Positions 13,301 to 23,525 of a stretch of DNA of 64,000 nucleotides are shown here, piece by piece. Position 1 is the stretch's first letter, and every line of letters starts with the position of its first letter. The notes below the pieces were generated by a model. The model worked only from the letters and a program-made list of their open reading frames with translations, was not told the origin of the DNA and made no database searches. The DNA is from Cucumis sativus. Its lineage: Eukaryota; Streptophyta; Magnoliopsida; Cucurbitales; Cucurbitaceae. A program made the translations under genes and the position numbers. Location: assembly GCF_000004075.3 (NCBI RefSeq), contig NC_026656.2:18672607-18736606 (forward strand), in the 5' to 3' direction.

Positions 13301-13976
13301 CAAATTTTTTGCATTAATTATGTTAATCTCGATGCCCCCCATCCTCGTTCTAAACCAACAACCTTAAGAATATGTTATTTCTATCCATATTTCAATGGAA
13401 TTGTTAAAATTCTTGAGTGTCAAGAGAATGAGTACGACATAATGGTATATTAGTACTTATGTATCTTTTGTAACTGGGATTCTCAACGTGCACAGGTTGC
13501 TTACTGGGTCGATTTTAGCTCATGAGATGATGCACGCATGGCTACGTCTTAAAGGTGCGTTTTACTTCATTTGGATTTGACCAAAAAAATTACAACAGCT
13601 ACATTCCCGTTCTGTTGTTTGATATTCTGACAATCATGCCACGGTTTTTAAAGGTTTTCGAACTCTCAGTCAAGACGTGGAAGAAGGTATCTGTCAAGTT
13701 CTAGCGCATATGTGGTTGAGTACGGAACTCATGTCTTCCCAAGACTACAACGATGTCGCCTCGACCTCATACTCTGCTGCTCCCACAACATCATCAAGAA
13801 GAAAAACCATGTCCAAATTTGAGAGAAAACTTGGGGAGTTCTTTAAACACCAGATAGAGTCGGACATGTCCCCAGTGTATGGAGATGGATTCAGAGCTGG
13901 GCAGATGGCTGTGCATAAATACGGTCTTCAGACTACCCTCGATCATATTCAAATGACCGGGACCTTTCCTTATTGA
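10399..13976 (+). CDS. DA1: DA1 ubiquitin-activated peptidase (UIM-LIM protein)
   Basis: Eleven coding exons (10399-10512, 10708-10798, 11189-11324, 11565-11685, 11772-11855, 12163-12282, 12558-12770, 12889-12951, 13106-13224, 13496-13554, 13654-13976) give 480 residues. Two ubiquitin-interacting motifs lie near residues 47-66 and 76-92. A LIM zinc domain starts at CAGC (116-119) and is followed by a LIM-like Cys/His region to about 240. The zinc-peptidase motif HEMMH is at 363-367, in the conserved C-terminal domain. DA1 is activated by ubiquitination (BB/DA2 in Arabidopsis), cleaves growth regulators and limits seed and organ size. DA1 and its paralogue DAR1 are similar; gene order with GATL1 and the RING gene favours DA1. 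It converges on the LysM kinase gene with about 150 bases between stop codons. Confidence 0.95.
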
Positions 13977-14126
13977 AACTGGAGATTTGTACCTTTAATC
14001 AATAGCAATTCTTTTAATTTCTTCATCATTTCTTTTCTTGGCCTTCCATATTTACAGCTAAGGCCAAATTCATAGAAGGATCCCCTTTGTGCAGATTAAG
14101 TTAATTAGATTCATTTAATTTAATGC

Positions 14127-16022
14127 CTATAATTCCACATTTGTCTCTGCCTCAATTCTTTCTTCATATTGATGGCGGTCGCCATATAACAATGTCAACA
14201 GTTGTAGCTTCTGTAAATGAACCTGAATCTTTAATAGAGATGACACTACCTTCCCCATGCTCGGTCGCTGTTCTGGTTCTTGGTTCAAGCAGGCTGTACT
14301 TAGCTTAACCATCAGTTTAGCAAACTCCATCTTCTGTGTTTCTTTAATGTTGGAATCGATAAACCCGGCCAGTTGAACTTCCATATTGTCTCCAATGTTG
14401 TGTTTCATTGAAGAAAGTAGTACCTCTCTACCCCCTTCCATAGAAACAGCTTCTTTTCCAGTAACAAGCTCCAAGACCACCACTCCAAAAGCATAGACGT
14501 CAATCTTTGGAGTTACAAGTCCTGTCTCCTTGTACTCTGGAGCCATGTATCCCTTTGCCCCCACAGCATTTGTGGTCAAGACAGAGGCTCCCGTGGCTCT
14601 TTCTGTAACTCTTGCCAAACTAAAGTTCGAGATTTTGGCTCTTAAATTGCTGTCGAGAAGAATATTGCTGCTGTTGATGTTGTTATGAACATAGGCAGGC
14701 TCTGTGAAGCTGTGAAGATAGTGAAGTCCATTAGCAATGTCGAGAGCAATTTGTATCCTCTTCCTCCAGCTTTGTCTCTCTTTTCTGCTGCCTCTATTGA
14801 GCCATTCTCTCAACGACCCATTTTCCATAAACTCAAAAAGAAGGTAAAAACGACCATGGTTTTCACAAACACCCTCAAGCTTCACTAGATTGAAATGGTA
14901 GACTTTCTTCAGCATGTTAACTTCTTTAATGGCGTCCATCCTTGTTCTTTTCACTGCTAGTTTCATCTTCTTGCCAAAAGTTCCTCTGTACACAGATCCA
15001 TTTACTCTGTTCTTAGGACTGAATCTTCTTGTGGCTTTCACGATGTCGTCAAACCCGAACACTTTCACAACTCTATCCATGCTTGCAATTTCGACTCGAA
15101 GATCAGCAGGTGGCGTCCACTTTCTGATCATGTTCTTATCAATCTTAGAATCCATCCCCTTTGCTCTGGTTTTGTAAATGAGAAAAAATGCAAAAGCAAC
15201 GACAACAATGGCTAATAGAAAGAAACCCGCGCCTTTTGCGATTTCAACATAAATGTTTCTTGTTGATTCATTCCCCCGCAAATTAGCAGTATAAGAGGAT
15301 GGCAATTTAATTTGTGAACTTGATGGTTCGGTTGACAATGGAACTAAAATCGTCGAAAAGGGAGATAGATTTGGATCATCTTCTTCACTAAATCCATTTG
15401 CTTCAAGAACACTCTTCTTACTCACATTGAATTTTTCCCCAATTTCAGAAACCCTCTCGCCATTACCAACCAAATAAGTAGCCAAAAACTTGACCCCAAT
15501 TCCAGCCTGGTTCCCGGTGGGACAGGCGCATCTAAGCGGGACGAGCAAAATCATACCAGCCCGGAGATTCAGTTCTTCAAACCCATTAGCGAATTTAAGA
15601 GCCTGGCAAGTTACAGAGCCCTGGTAAACCTCAGTAGCCGCAATGTAATAGGTATGAGATTGCGATAGAACGAAAGAGGCGTTGGCCTGGTAGAATCGGG
15701 CGACGCAAGAACAGTGAAGCGGAACGACGACGGGCGTGTTTGGAGAGAAAAAGGAGAAGACGCTGACGTTGTTGGCTACGGCGATTTGAGTTGGGTCTGA
15801 TGAAGTAAGATTGGAAATGGAAGGAACGGAATCGTAAGGGGGTTTGGATTTGAAGATGAGGAAAGCCCGGCAGGAGGTTGGTCCGCCATTGCAGGAGTAG
15901 AGTCCGGTCAGTTGATTGTCGTCGGAGGCACCGCCGCCGCAGCTGTGCGGTGTGTAATTCTGTTGAGCGATAACGGAAGAAGAAATTAGGAGAAGAGAAT
16001 AAAAAGTTGAAATTATTTTCAT
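14127..16022 (-). CDS. LysM receptor-like pseudokinase (LYK4/LYK5 clade)
   Basis: A single uninterrupted frame of 631 residues starting at a true ATG. It has a signal peptide (1-19), an ectodomain with three LysM-type segments separated by CxC pairs (C104-C106, C165-C167), a membrane helix (about 262-283) and an intracellular kinase-like domain (about 330-600). The beta-3 lysine is present (K358), but HRD is replaced by HNN (446-448), the catalytic-loop lysine by N450 and DFG by NFS (466-468), so catalysis is very unlikely. The glycine-rich loop is also poor. Intronless LYK4/LYK5-type proteins bind chitin oligomers and work with the active kinase CERK1 at the plasma membrane. Which member of the clade this is cannot be fixed from sequence reading alone. 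Confidence 0.93.
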   Translation of the reverse strand: MKIISTFYSLLLISSSVIAQQNYTPHSCGGGASDDNQLTGLYSCNGGPTSCRAFLIFKSKPPYDSVPSISNLTSSDPTQIAVANNVSVFSFFSPNTPVVVPLHCSCVARFYQANASFVLSQSHTYYIAATEVYQGSVTCQALKFANGFEELNLRAGMILLVPLRCACPTGNQAGIGVKFLATYLVGNGERVSEIGEKFNVSKKSVLEANGFSEEDDPNLSPFSTILVPLSTEPSSSQIKLPSSYTANLRGNESTRNIYVEIAKGAGFFLLAIVVVAFAFFLIYKTRAKGMDSKIDKNMIRKWTPPADLRVEIASMDRVVKVFGFDDIVKATRRFSPKNRVNGSVYRGTFGKKMKLAVKRTRMDAIKEVNMLKKVYHFNLVKLEGVCENHGRFYLLFEFMENGSLREWLNRGSRKERQSWRKRIQIALDIANGLHYLHSFTEPAYVHNNINSSNILLDSNLRAKISNFSLARVTERATGASVLTTNAVGAKGYMAPEYKETGLVTPKIDVYAFGVVVLELVTGKEAVSMEGGREVLLSSMKHNIGDNMEVQLAGFIDSNIKETQKMEFAKLMVKLSTACLNQEPEQRPSMGKVVSSLLKIQVHLQKLQLLTLLYGDRHQYEERIEAETNVEL

Positions 16023-18811
16023 TTTGATTGCATTTTGCTTAAAACTTAATCGTATCTATTTAAATTAAAAGGGTAAAGATAAGATATAAGAGATGTTTAA
16101 TTAATTCACTAATTATAACTAATTAAAGATGTCCCCTTAAATCATTTTTTTAAAAAAAATTGTTTTTCAACTTTTGTCTTTTCTTTCTTGGAAGCTTATC
16201 CATGGGTTTATATGTTCTTCCTATTGCTTCTCAATTACAATATCTCAATTACATGCTTAATTATTATTCATAAAATTATTACAACTTATAATTATTCTAA
16301 TTATTTTGATATAATTAAATATTATTTATTCATGTTAAAATGAACTAAAAAAACAAGTTTAACTCAATCCATGGACTAACAAAACTCAAGCTTATAGAGC
16401 CCATCAGAGGACTCTATAAATATAAAAGTTAGCGCAGAAACAGGAGAAGAACTAGAAAATTCATGAAGTCGACCACTCCTCGAAGATCAAAATTCTTTTG
16501 AAAATGTGTTTCTTCAATTCAAGTGTAGGCATTCTTTACATGTCGCATCATAATCAACATCAATACAAGTTTAACTCTACTGATTTTATTATTAATGATA
16601 GAACACGTCTATTTAAAAAGAAAAAAAAGGTTTGACTTCTCCTTATATTATATTTTGTGTGTATTAAAATAAAGTTGGTTGATTCATCATGTGAATTATA
16701 AACATAACATAAAATCCTTCAAATTGGAAGCTAACTTCCATAAGTTACTTTCTAAAAGATTACATAAATGAAGAAAATGGTTCATGGATGTACCCTCTAT
16801 ATAATATAATATAATGTTCTTTGGACTTTTCTATGACTTGGAATCTAATAACCCCAACCATTCTACAATTTCTTTATATATATATATAGTGTTGAATTGG
16901 TCAAGATTTGATTGTGTCAAACAATGAGAAATAAAAATCATCAAAACATATTCCAATTCAATTCCTAGTAGCCCTTTTTTTTTTCTATTCCCTATGTATA
17001 AGAAAATAGCTATTTGCATTAACTTATTTAGTATTACCAATCAAGAGATTAGCTTTCTTGGGGTTTACTACTATTCAAGGGATGGGCTTTGATAATAAAA
17101 GAGCTTGAAGAAGGCCAGCCCAATAATTAGGCAAAAGCCCATTTGAAAATTGGATCTCAAAAGCGAGGAAGAAGAAAAGCCCATAAGAAGATCGCTTAGA
17201 AGAAAAGATTTTGTTTGGACGTCGTTTTATAGAAAGCGTAATCCGGGAGGCAAAAACAACATATGATGTATGTATGATTTCCCCTTTTCACCAACCACTC
17301 TCTTTCACCACCCACAAATACTAACAAACAATACGTCTTTACGATTACGATGTTGTTCGTGGTTTGAATTCGCTCGCAAATACTTCAATGAAACTTTTTT
17401 TTTTTCAAAATTTGAATTATGATTTCATATATGCCATCTACTCACTTCCATTGAAACTATCATTGTGCAAAATATGGATGTCGCCCTCCATCCTACTCGA
17501 GGACATAGAAGCCTTCAAAATGCAAGCCGATGTAGTTCCTTTTAGAAATACTATCTACCAAGTTTTAGAATTCATTTCCATTGAAATAACTACAAGTATG
17601 GGTACAACGTTAGTTAGGATAAAGTCATACATCAAAGCTTATGTAAATTTTGTCCATATATATATAGTCGAAGAGAATATTTATTAGGTTATTATGAAGT
17701 GGCAGCAGAGAAATTGGATAATTGGGTTTTTATTTGTGTGTGTGTGTGATATAATTAAATAAAAAAGGGAGGCAATTAAATAGAATAAATGCCGGAAAAC
17801 ATTAATAATTAATTTAGGGGGAATTAAAGACGGCAATCTGCTGTTAACTACTTCTCCACCCTCTTTTTCTCACTCCAACTATCTTACTTTATCTCTTTTT
17901 TAATTCTTCTTTGTTTCCATTTCTAATTTACGTATACTTTGAGTTTTGTATCTAAAATATTTATTTCAAATATGGGTTTTGGATTATATTACAACACAAA
18001 TTTAGAAATAATTTGATTCAAACAGTGTAATACATAGTTCTTGGTTGCATAAGGGAATATATGGTGTTATAGATGATGAATGATGATAAAATTGTTTTTG
18101 GTAATAATGCATTGATTACAATAAATCCTTTTGAATTAATTATGAGGATGAATCAAAACACTTTAATTGGGAGAGACAGTGTGAAGATTTCAACCAATTT
18201 CACAAGATTTTGAGGCGAAATTAGAAAATTTTATGTTTTGGATCACCTAGTTTAATTTCTCATTTAATATAGAGAATATAATAAAATGATTAAATTAATT
18301 TTTTTTTCAACAATATAAGTTTCATTTCATTAGAAAAATTATGTGACAAACAATCAAGTAAGTTTCAAATTGGAAAGATGGTGAATGTAAGTATGAATAC
18401 AAATGAAGTTGTATTGGCAAAGTATAAATTGGATTGGATAACGTAATACCAAACAATGGTTAAGAACTATTCACCATATTAAAATGAAGAACTGGAAATA
18501 AAAATGAAGAAGAAGACGTAGAGGAAGCTATAATTAGTAGTGATGTTTTAATAAAAATGTAAATGAAATGGTTATTTATAGAAAAAAATTGATGAGAATG
18601 AGTGTTTATAACAAAATCTATACAAACATTTTGAATACAACAATTGTTAATAGATACATAAAATTCATCTTTAGAAAATATTAATTCTCCTTTTCTCCTT
18701 TATTATTTTTCTTTTCCCCTCAAAATTCAATACCTTCTTCCTCACCGACGCCCGTCTTCTTCTTCTGTAATCCTAAAAACCAAATCGTTTCCGACGAGCT
18801 TTTTCAACCAA
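16023..18811. other. Intergenic region with a Site II island
   Basis: AT-rich spacer between two minus-strand genes. The notable part is 17083-17183 (Site II motifs, listed separately), followed by a transcribed-looking stretch with an open frame at about 17388-17687. That frame has no similarity I recognise, and its longest version begins at a TTG rather than an ATG. The rest shows no gene or clear repeat. Confidence 0.55.
17083..17183. promoter_or_regulatory. Four Site II motifs without an obvious gene
   Basis: TGGGCT at 17083-17088 and its reverse AGCCCA at 17117-17122, 17136-17141 and 17178-17183, followed about 40 bases later by a GACGTC bZIP-type core. Such clusters normally mark promoters of constitutive genes, yet the nearest recognised start codons are 1.1 kb (LysM kinase) and 2.7 kb (GATL1) away. 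It may be a remote promoter for the LysM kinase or for an unrecognised plus-strand transcript. Confidence 0.4.
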
Positions 18812-19855
18812 TCAAGAGTCCAACGAAAATGGAGTTTGTAACAAATCATAAGGGACCCATAAAGCGTCCAATGGACAAGGCCGGTTCGCATCGAGCCGGG
18901 CCCACGGTTTCCCCTTTCCACTCCAATGCAGAAGGCTCACCGGACCCGGGTGTAAATCCCGGCACAGTCCCCGGAAATTGTCACCGCCTAGTCCGTGCTG
19001 GTTCCATCGGTGGTCTACGGGAACAATGTTTCCAGCGAAAACGAGCATGAACGGCGGAAGAGATCCGAGCTCGTAGATCCTCATTCGTTTTTGAAGCTCC
19101 ATCCATTCCTCGATTTTAGAGGTGAAGTCGCCGAGACGCCACCGGGAGAGGTCGATGACCATGACGCCGGTATTGAAGTAACAGGGGTTGCGATTGGCGA
19201 AGGTGAGAGACAGAGAGGGATTGGACCAGAAAGTGGGAGTGAAATAGGAAGTGAAATTGGCGTTGCAGTACTCCGGTGCTGCGAGTACAGCGTCGTTTAA
19301 TTGGGTATTTGCGAGATTAGAGATATCGTCAACGAGGATTAGATCCGAATCGAGATAGACAACACGACGGACGCAGAGAGGGAGGAGGTCGGCCAAGTAG
19401 CTACGTGCGTAGTTCAATGGACAATCCAGAGCGGAGCGAATTGAGGTGGAGATCAGACGGGAGACAGCTCCATCATCGAATGGGTAGATTTGAAATTTCA
19501 GGTATGGGAAGGAGGAGGAAATGGTAGCGCGTAAAGCAGACGCGTTTGCAGAGGCGGAGGAAACGAAATGGAATATTACGTTTTGGGGGCAGGAGGAATG
19601 TTGGAGAACGGAGAGAATGGCGGCCATGGAGCCTCGAATGTAGGCCGTGTCCAATGTCATCGCCACGTGGACGGCGTCGTCGGAGCACAGCTGGTGACTG
19701 TCTTCCTGGCCGATGAAGACCAAGGGACAATCCGGGGAGTTGTAGAATTGGGGGGCCTCCTTGAATAGAACGGTGACATTGGCGGCAGTAATGGGGGAAA
19801 TGAAGAAGAAAAGGAGGAGGAAGAGAAGAGAGATGGATGATGGCGGTTGGAGCAT
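18812..19855 (-). CDS. GATL1: Galacturonosyltransferase-like GT8 enzyme (GATL1/PARVUS)
   Basis: One exon encoding 347 residues. The open frame extends 48 codons further upstream but starts there with TTG; the first ATG (19855-19853) is followed directly by a hydrophobic signal sequence, so it is the start. GT8 hallmarks are present: DSD in [11 protein letters not shown] (169-171, the metal-binding DxD), [12 protein letters not shown] (228-239) and HWSGKGKPW (310-318). PARVUS/GATL1 acts in the ER/Golgi in making the reducing-end tetrasaccharide of glucuronoxylan in secondary walls. The protein closely resembles GATL1 along its whole length, as in the family's intronless genes, and gene order beside DA1 and a RING gene supports GATL1 over other GATLs. 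Confidence 0.93.
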   Translation of the reverse strand: MLQPPSSISLLFLLLFFFISPITAANVTVLFKEAPQFYNSPDCPLVFIGQEDSHQLCSDDAVHVAMTLDTAYIRGSMAAILSVLQHSSCPQNVIFHFVSSASANASALRATISSSFPYLKFQIYPFDDGAVSRLISTSIRSALDCPLNYARSYLADLLPLCVRRVVYLDSDLILVDDISNLANTQLNDAVLAAPEYCNANFTSYFTPTFWSNPSLSLTFANRNPCYFNTGVMVIDLSRWRLGDFTSKIEEWMELQKRMRIYELGSLPPFMLVFAGNIVPVDHRWNQHGLGGDNFRGLCRDLHPGPVSLLHWSGKGKPWARLDANRPCPLDALWVPYDLLQTPFSLDS

Positions 19856-22832
19856 GGCGGCCGCCGGCGAGAGGGTGTGAGGAAAGGAGGAAGGGAAAAA
19901 GGTGGGTTTTATGTGTAAGGTGAGAATGAGGGAGATAGAGACGGGCCGGTGGTGAGTAGCTTTTGCTTTCAAATGGGGTTTAAGAAAATATGCCAACAAC
20001 TTTAGGGAGGAGAAAGAAAAGGCAAGTCACTCTCAAGTCTCAACTCAATATGCACTCCTTCCTTCTTATCTTAAGTCCATTTGGAAGCCTCCCATCATCA
20101 AACTCACCTAGGAAAATATTATAATTACTTATGCATTTTGTTTCTAGAGGTTAGAGGTTTAATCTTTTGTTCACAATAGTAAGTATTATGTGAAAGAACC
20201 AAATATTTGCTCTGAGCACGTGAAAAATCTTACTTTATTATGGTGTTTGACTATCAACACACTTACGATTATGTTAGTAATAATTTAGCTAGAGAGAGTT
20301 ATTTTCGTTGTATACCTTAGTGACACAAACCCTATTGATGATATAGAGACATTGTTTCTTGTTTGTCATTAGTTTCTAGGACCATGGATCAAACCATTAC
20401 TATTTGTGCTAAACTTTCAAAATTATTTCACTTGCAAACTTAATCACATACAATTATTACTAGACTTCATACTTATGCGTTATTTTTCTAAGTGACCTTA
20501 TAAGTCAGGTTTAGTGAAGTTATGGAATCGATCTCTATGGCCTTTTTAACTTTAGCTTGCTTTTTCATAGATTCTTTGTTGTTTGAGGCACCATATGTAG
20601 TTAGCCAAATATGATATTTGTTTTAAGATGAACAAATAGGTCATTCTCTTGATCATAACTGAATAGTTAGTCTTTTTTTTTTTCTTTTACTACAATGACA
20701 ATTATAAAACTCGAGAGAGTAACATAAGTATAAGATACAATAAATTTGTTAGAAAAAGAAGAAAAAGAGAGAAAATAGAATATTTTGAAGGACTTTAGAA
20801 AGCAAATAAAAAGGGGTAATAAAAGTAGGTAAGGTATAATAAAAAGGCGAAATGGTAAATATTTGTATGCTTTTTTACATGCACGTAACATTCTTCCAGA
20901 AAGATGGCAATCGACATGTCGTATTCACATGGCGTTGAGTGGTGGTGGGTACCCCAAATTTGTTGCTTCATCCTCTTCTTTCCAAATTTATTACTCATCT
21001 AATTTTAAATATATACACACATTTTCATTTACATTTACATACATACATATATATATTAATGAAATGCAATTAGGAATATGTTTCATTACTAACTATTCAC
21101 ATGAACTGTATAACTTAAATGTTTTATATATAAGATACATATTAATTCATTATATCTCAAAAAGTCTAGACTAATTTAGTAATGGAAATTTAAAGATCTA
21201 ATTAACACAATTATTTGTTTTATACAATATTTTACATCAACTGTATAGTTAGGAAGAAGAATTTATAAATTAGTTTGATTTAATTATTGTGAACAAAATA
21301 ATAATTCAATTACCTACCCATAAACAACTAAGACATGATAATGAGATCTAAAAAACTGAAATTGTTGCTAATACTTTTTCCCATTAAGAAAGTCGTGGGG
21401 CTTTGTAAACTTCCACTCAACTCTCCACATGCTATGCTACACTTCAATAATTTTTCCAACCTTAGATTAGACAGCATATTAATGTATAGTCTACATTTAT
21501 GTGCTAAGACTAGTAGCCATCACTTTATCACACTTTTTCGTACAAAAAATGTAGTTTGACTGCATACAACTATTTATTTTTCTAGTTTTGTTACTTTATT
21601 TACCTTTTTTTTATACTAGAAAAATAAAAAAATATAGTTATAAAAGAAAATTATTTTAATGAACGTAGTCCATCCAATTAGTGTCTAGAAAAAATAAACA
21701 TATCAATGAATTTGAGACCTCACAATTAGCCCTTTTGTTTTGCTGTTACATTTTTAAAATATGTTTGAAATCCCAACACTATTTTAAAAAAAGGCAACAA
21801 TTTCAGAAATCATGCAGAGAAAAAGATTAAAAACTAAACCAACTGAACACTGAAAAAAAAAAAATACCAAAGAAATAAAAACTCAGTTCTTTATAGGAAT
21901 GTCACGCTATGAGGTCCCATGAATCTCAACTTTGGGTATGGGTAAGAGGAAATGTTTCCTGTTTTAATTTCGGAGACATGGTTTGTGCTCCCTGCCCCCA
22001 CAAAATTTAGCGACGAATGATTTGAGAGCGGGGACGGGAACAGAGAGACCATCCCTATCTCATCCTGCCAATTGATTACTCCGAGAATGCTAACAAATCA
22101 TCTTTTAGAAGAAAAAAATCATGATCAAGTTCAACCTCTCTGGTTTTCAGAAGATGAACAGTAAGACATAAAAATGATATACTACCATCACTTCACTCAT
22201 AGATCTAAATAATATTTTGCTAAATGAGGGTGGTGACAAACAATTCATTAGACCAATTTAGCTCTACAAGACAAGTCATAGCACATCGTATATAAGTTCA
22301 TTTGATATCTAGCATCAGTAGCAAGCACCTACTATTCATCTCTTCATTTTTCTGACAAACACGGTCTATCCATACAATGACATGTTACATGAGCCTGGTG
22401 TAAGACTAAAATTCAAACATATTCCAAAAAAACCACAAGAAAAACATAGTGCGGATAGGGAATTGGGTAAGAGCACTAGATAAACCACATAGGAAAATTA
22501 ATCATCTTAGAGAGATCAGAGCATGTGTTATGTTCACTCTGCATTTGATGGGAATTGGTGGTGAGCAAATAAATCTGTGTGTGTATATATATATATGCAT
22601 AAACAAAAACCTTCAAAATACAATTGCATAAGCATGTCAACTCATGTTCATCATGCCTAAGCATACAAAGTCGATGACCATTTCAACACACTGACACAAA
22701 TCAAGGTGAATGATGAGATATCAAGACAATGTACCAGCAGATTTTTTTTAATTTTTTTTTTTTAATTCTTATATTAGAGATTGAATACACTAAACACCAC
22801 GAAGTAATATAAGCCCTAACGGATCCTTTCTT
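19856..22832. other. Intergenic region, no recognised gene
   Basis: The first few hundred bases are the GATL1 upstream region. The rest is AT-rich with scattered short open frames that lack family signatures. A purine-rich, GC-richer patch near 21960-22080 stands out slightly, but I could not assign it to a known element. The part from about 22700 to 22832 is probably the 3' end of the RING gene transcript. Confidence 0.5.
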
Positions 22833-23525
22833 CTATTGCCAGATTAGGGCAAGAAGAACAAAAAAACCAATAAGGAAAAGCAGGCGCTTCAAATAGTAAT
22901 CTTGCTGACCTTGACGAAGCTGGTGATAGTATCCATGGGCGTGACCATGGCTACCATGAAACATGTTAGGAAACCCGTAAGGAAAGTTAGCGCCTGCACC
23001 ATACATGCTTGGATCTGCATATCCATGCATCTGAAAGTTGAATAAAGATGGGACGAGACCACCAAAAGCTGCAGACAAAGTAAAATTGCCAAACCTCGTC
23101 GATGCCATTGGGGCGAACCCTCCAAGTCCTCCCATGAATCCAAACCCATTGTGAGGAAAAGGATTTGGTTCTGGAGGAGGACCTGCTGCTTCAGGTCTCT
23201 GTCCCGCAGGACGATTAGGGATATTAATTCCAGGAATACTTTTCGATCTCGGGTCAGTCGATGTCTTTCCCCTACCATATAAAGGAACCAATTTTTGCTC
23301 TTCAATGATAGCCTTGCAAACTGGACATTCCTGGGGATGAGAATGAATGTGCAGCCACTTATAAAGACATGGCCAACAGAAAAGATGACCACATAAGGTT
23401 ACAATAGGATCTTGAGCTAAATCCAGGCAAATATTGCACTCAAAATTACTCGCATCACCATTGTTATCTGAACAAGAAGGACTTTGAGGTTGCCTACTCG
23501 TCGATTCCCCAAACCCGCTTTCCAT
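22833..23525 (-). CDS. RNF5/RMA-type ER membrane RING E3 ubiquitin ligase
   Basis: One coding exon of 230 residues. The frame is open five codons further, but that codon is GTG; the first ATG is at 23525, two bases after a TTGTGTAG splice-acceptor sequence, so a leader intron (donor near 23829) is likely. A C3HC4 RING spans residues 30-70 ([17 protein letters not shown]). A Gly/Pro/Phe-rich linker follows and the protein ends in a tail-anchor helix (about 209-228). This is the layout of RMA/RNF5 ligases that sit in the ER membrane and ubiquitinate misfolded or trafficking membrane proteins. Family is certain; the specific substrate is unknown. The position next to GATL1 and the ELO-like gene is conserved in Arabidopsis. 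Confidence 0.94.
   Translation of the reverse strand: MESGFGESTSRQPQSPSCSDNNGDASNFECNICLDLAQDPIVTLCGHLFCWPCLYKWLHIHSHPQECPVCKAIIEEQKLVPLYGRGKTSTDPRSKSIPGINIPNRPAGQRPEAAGPPPEPNPFPHNGFGFMGGLGGFAPMASTRFGNFTLSAAFGGLVPSLFNFQMHGYADPSMYGAGANFPYGFPNMFHGSHGHAHGYYHQLRQGQQDYYLKRLLFLIGFFVLLALIWQ

Noticed and set aside
17364-17687. 107-codon open frame after the Site II island
   Set aside because: It begins at a TTG, has no recognisable similarity and its composition is that of AT-rich noncoding DNA; kept only as context for a finding.
18829-19768. Plus-strand open frames over GATL1
   Set aside because: They are antisense to an intact glycosyltransferase and have no family features.
22889-23392. 167-codon minus-strand frame overlapping the RING gene
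   Set aside because: Alternative frame of the same exon; the RING and tail-anchor lie in the other frame.
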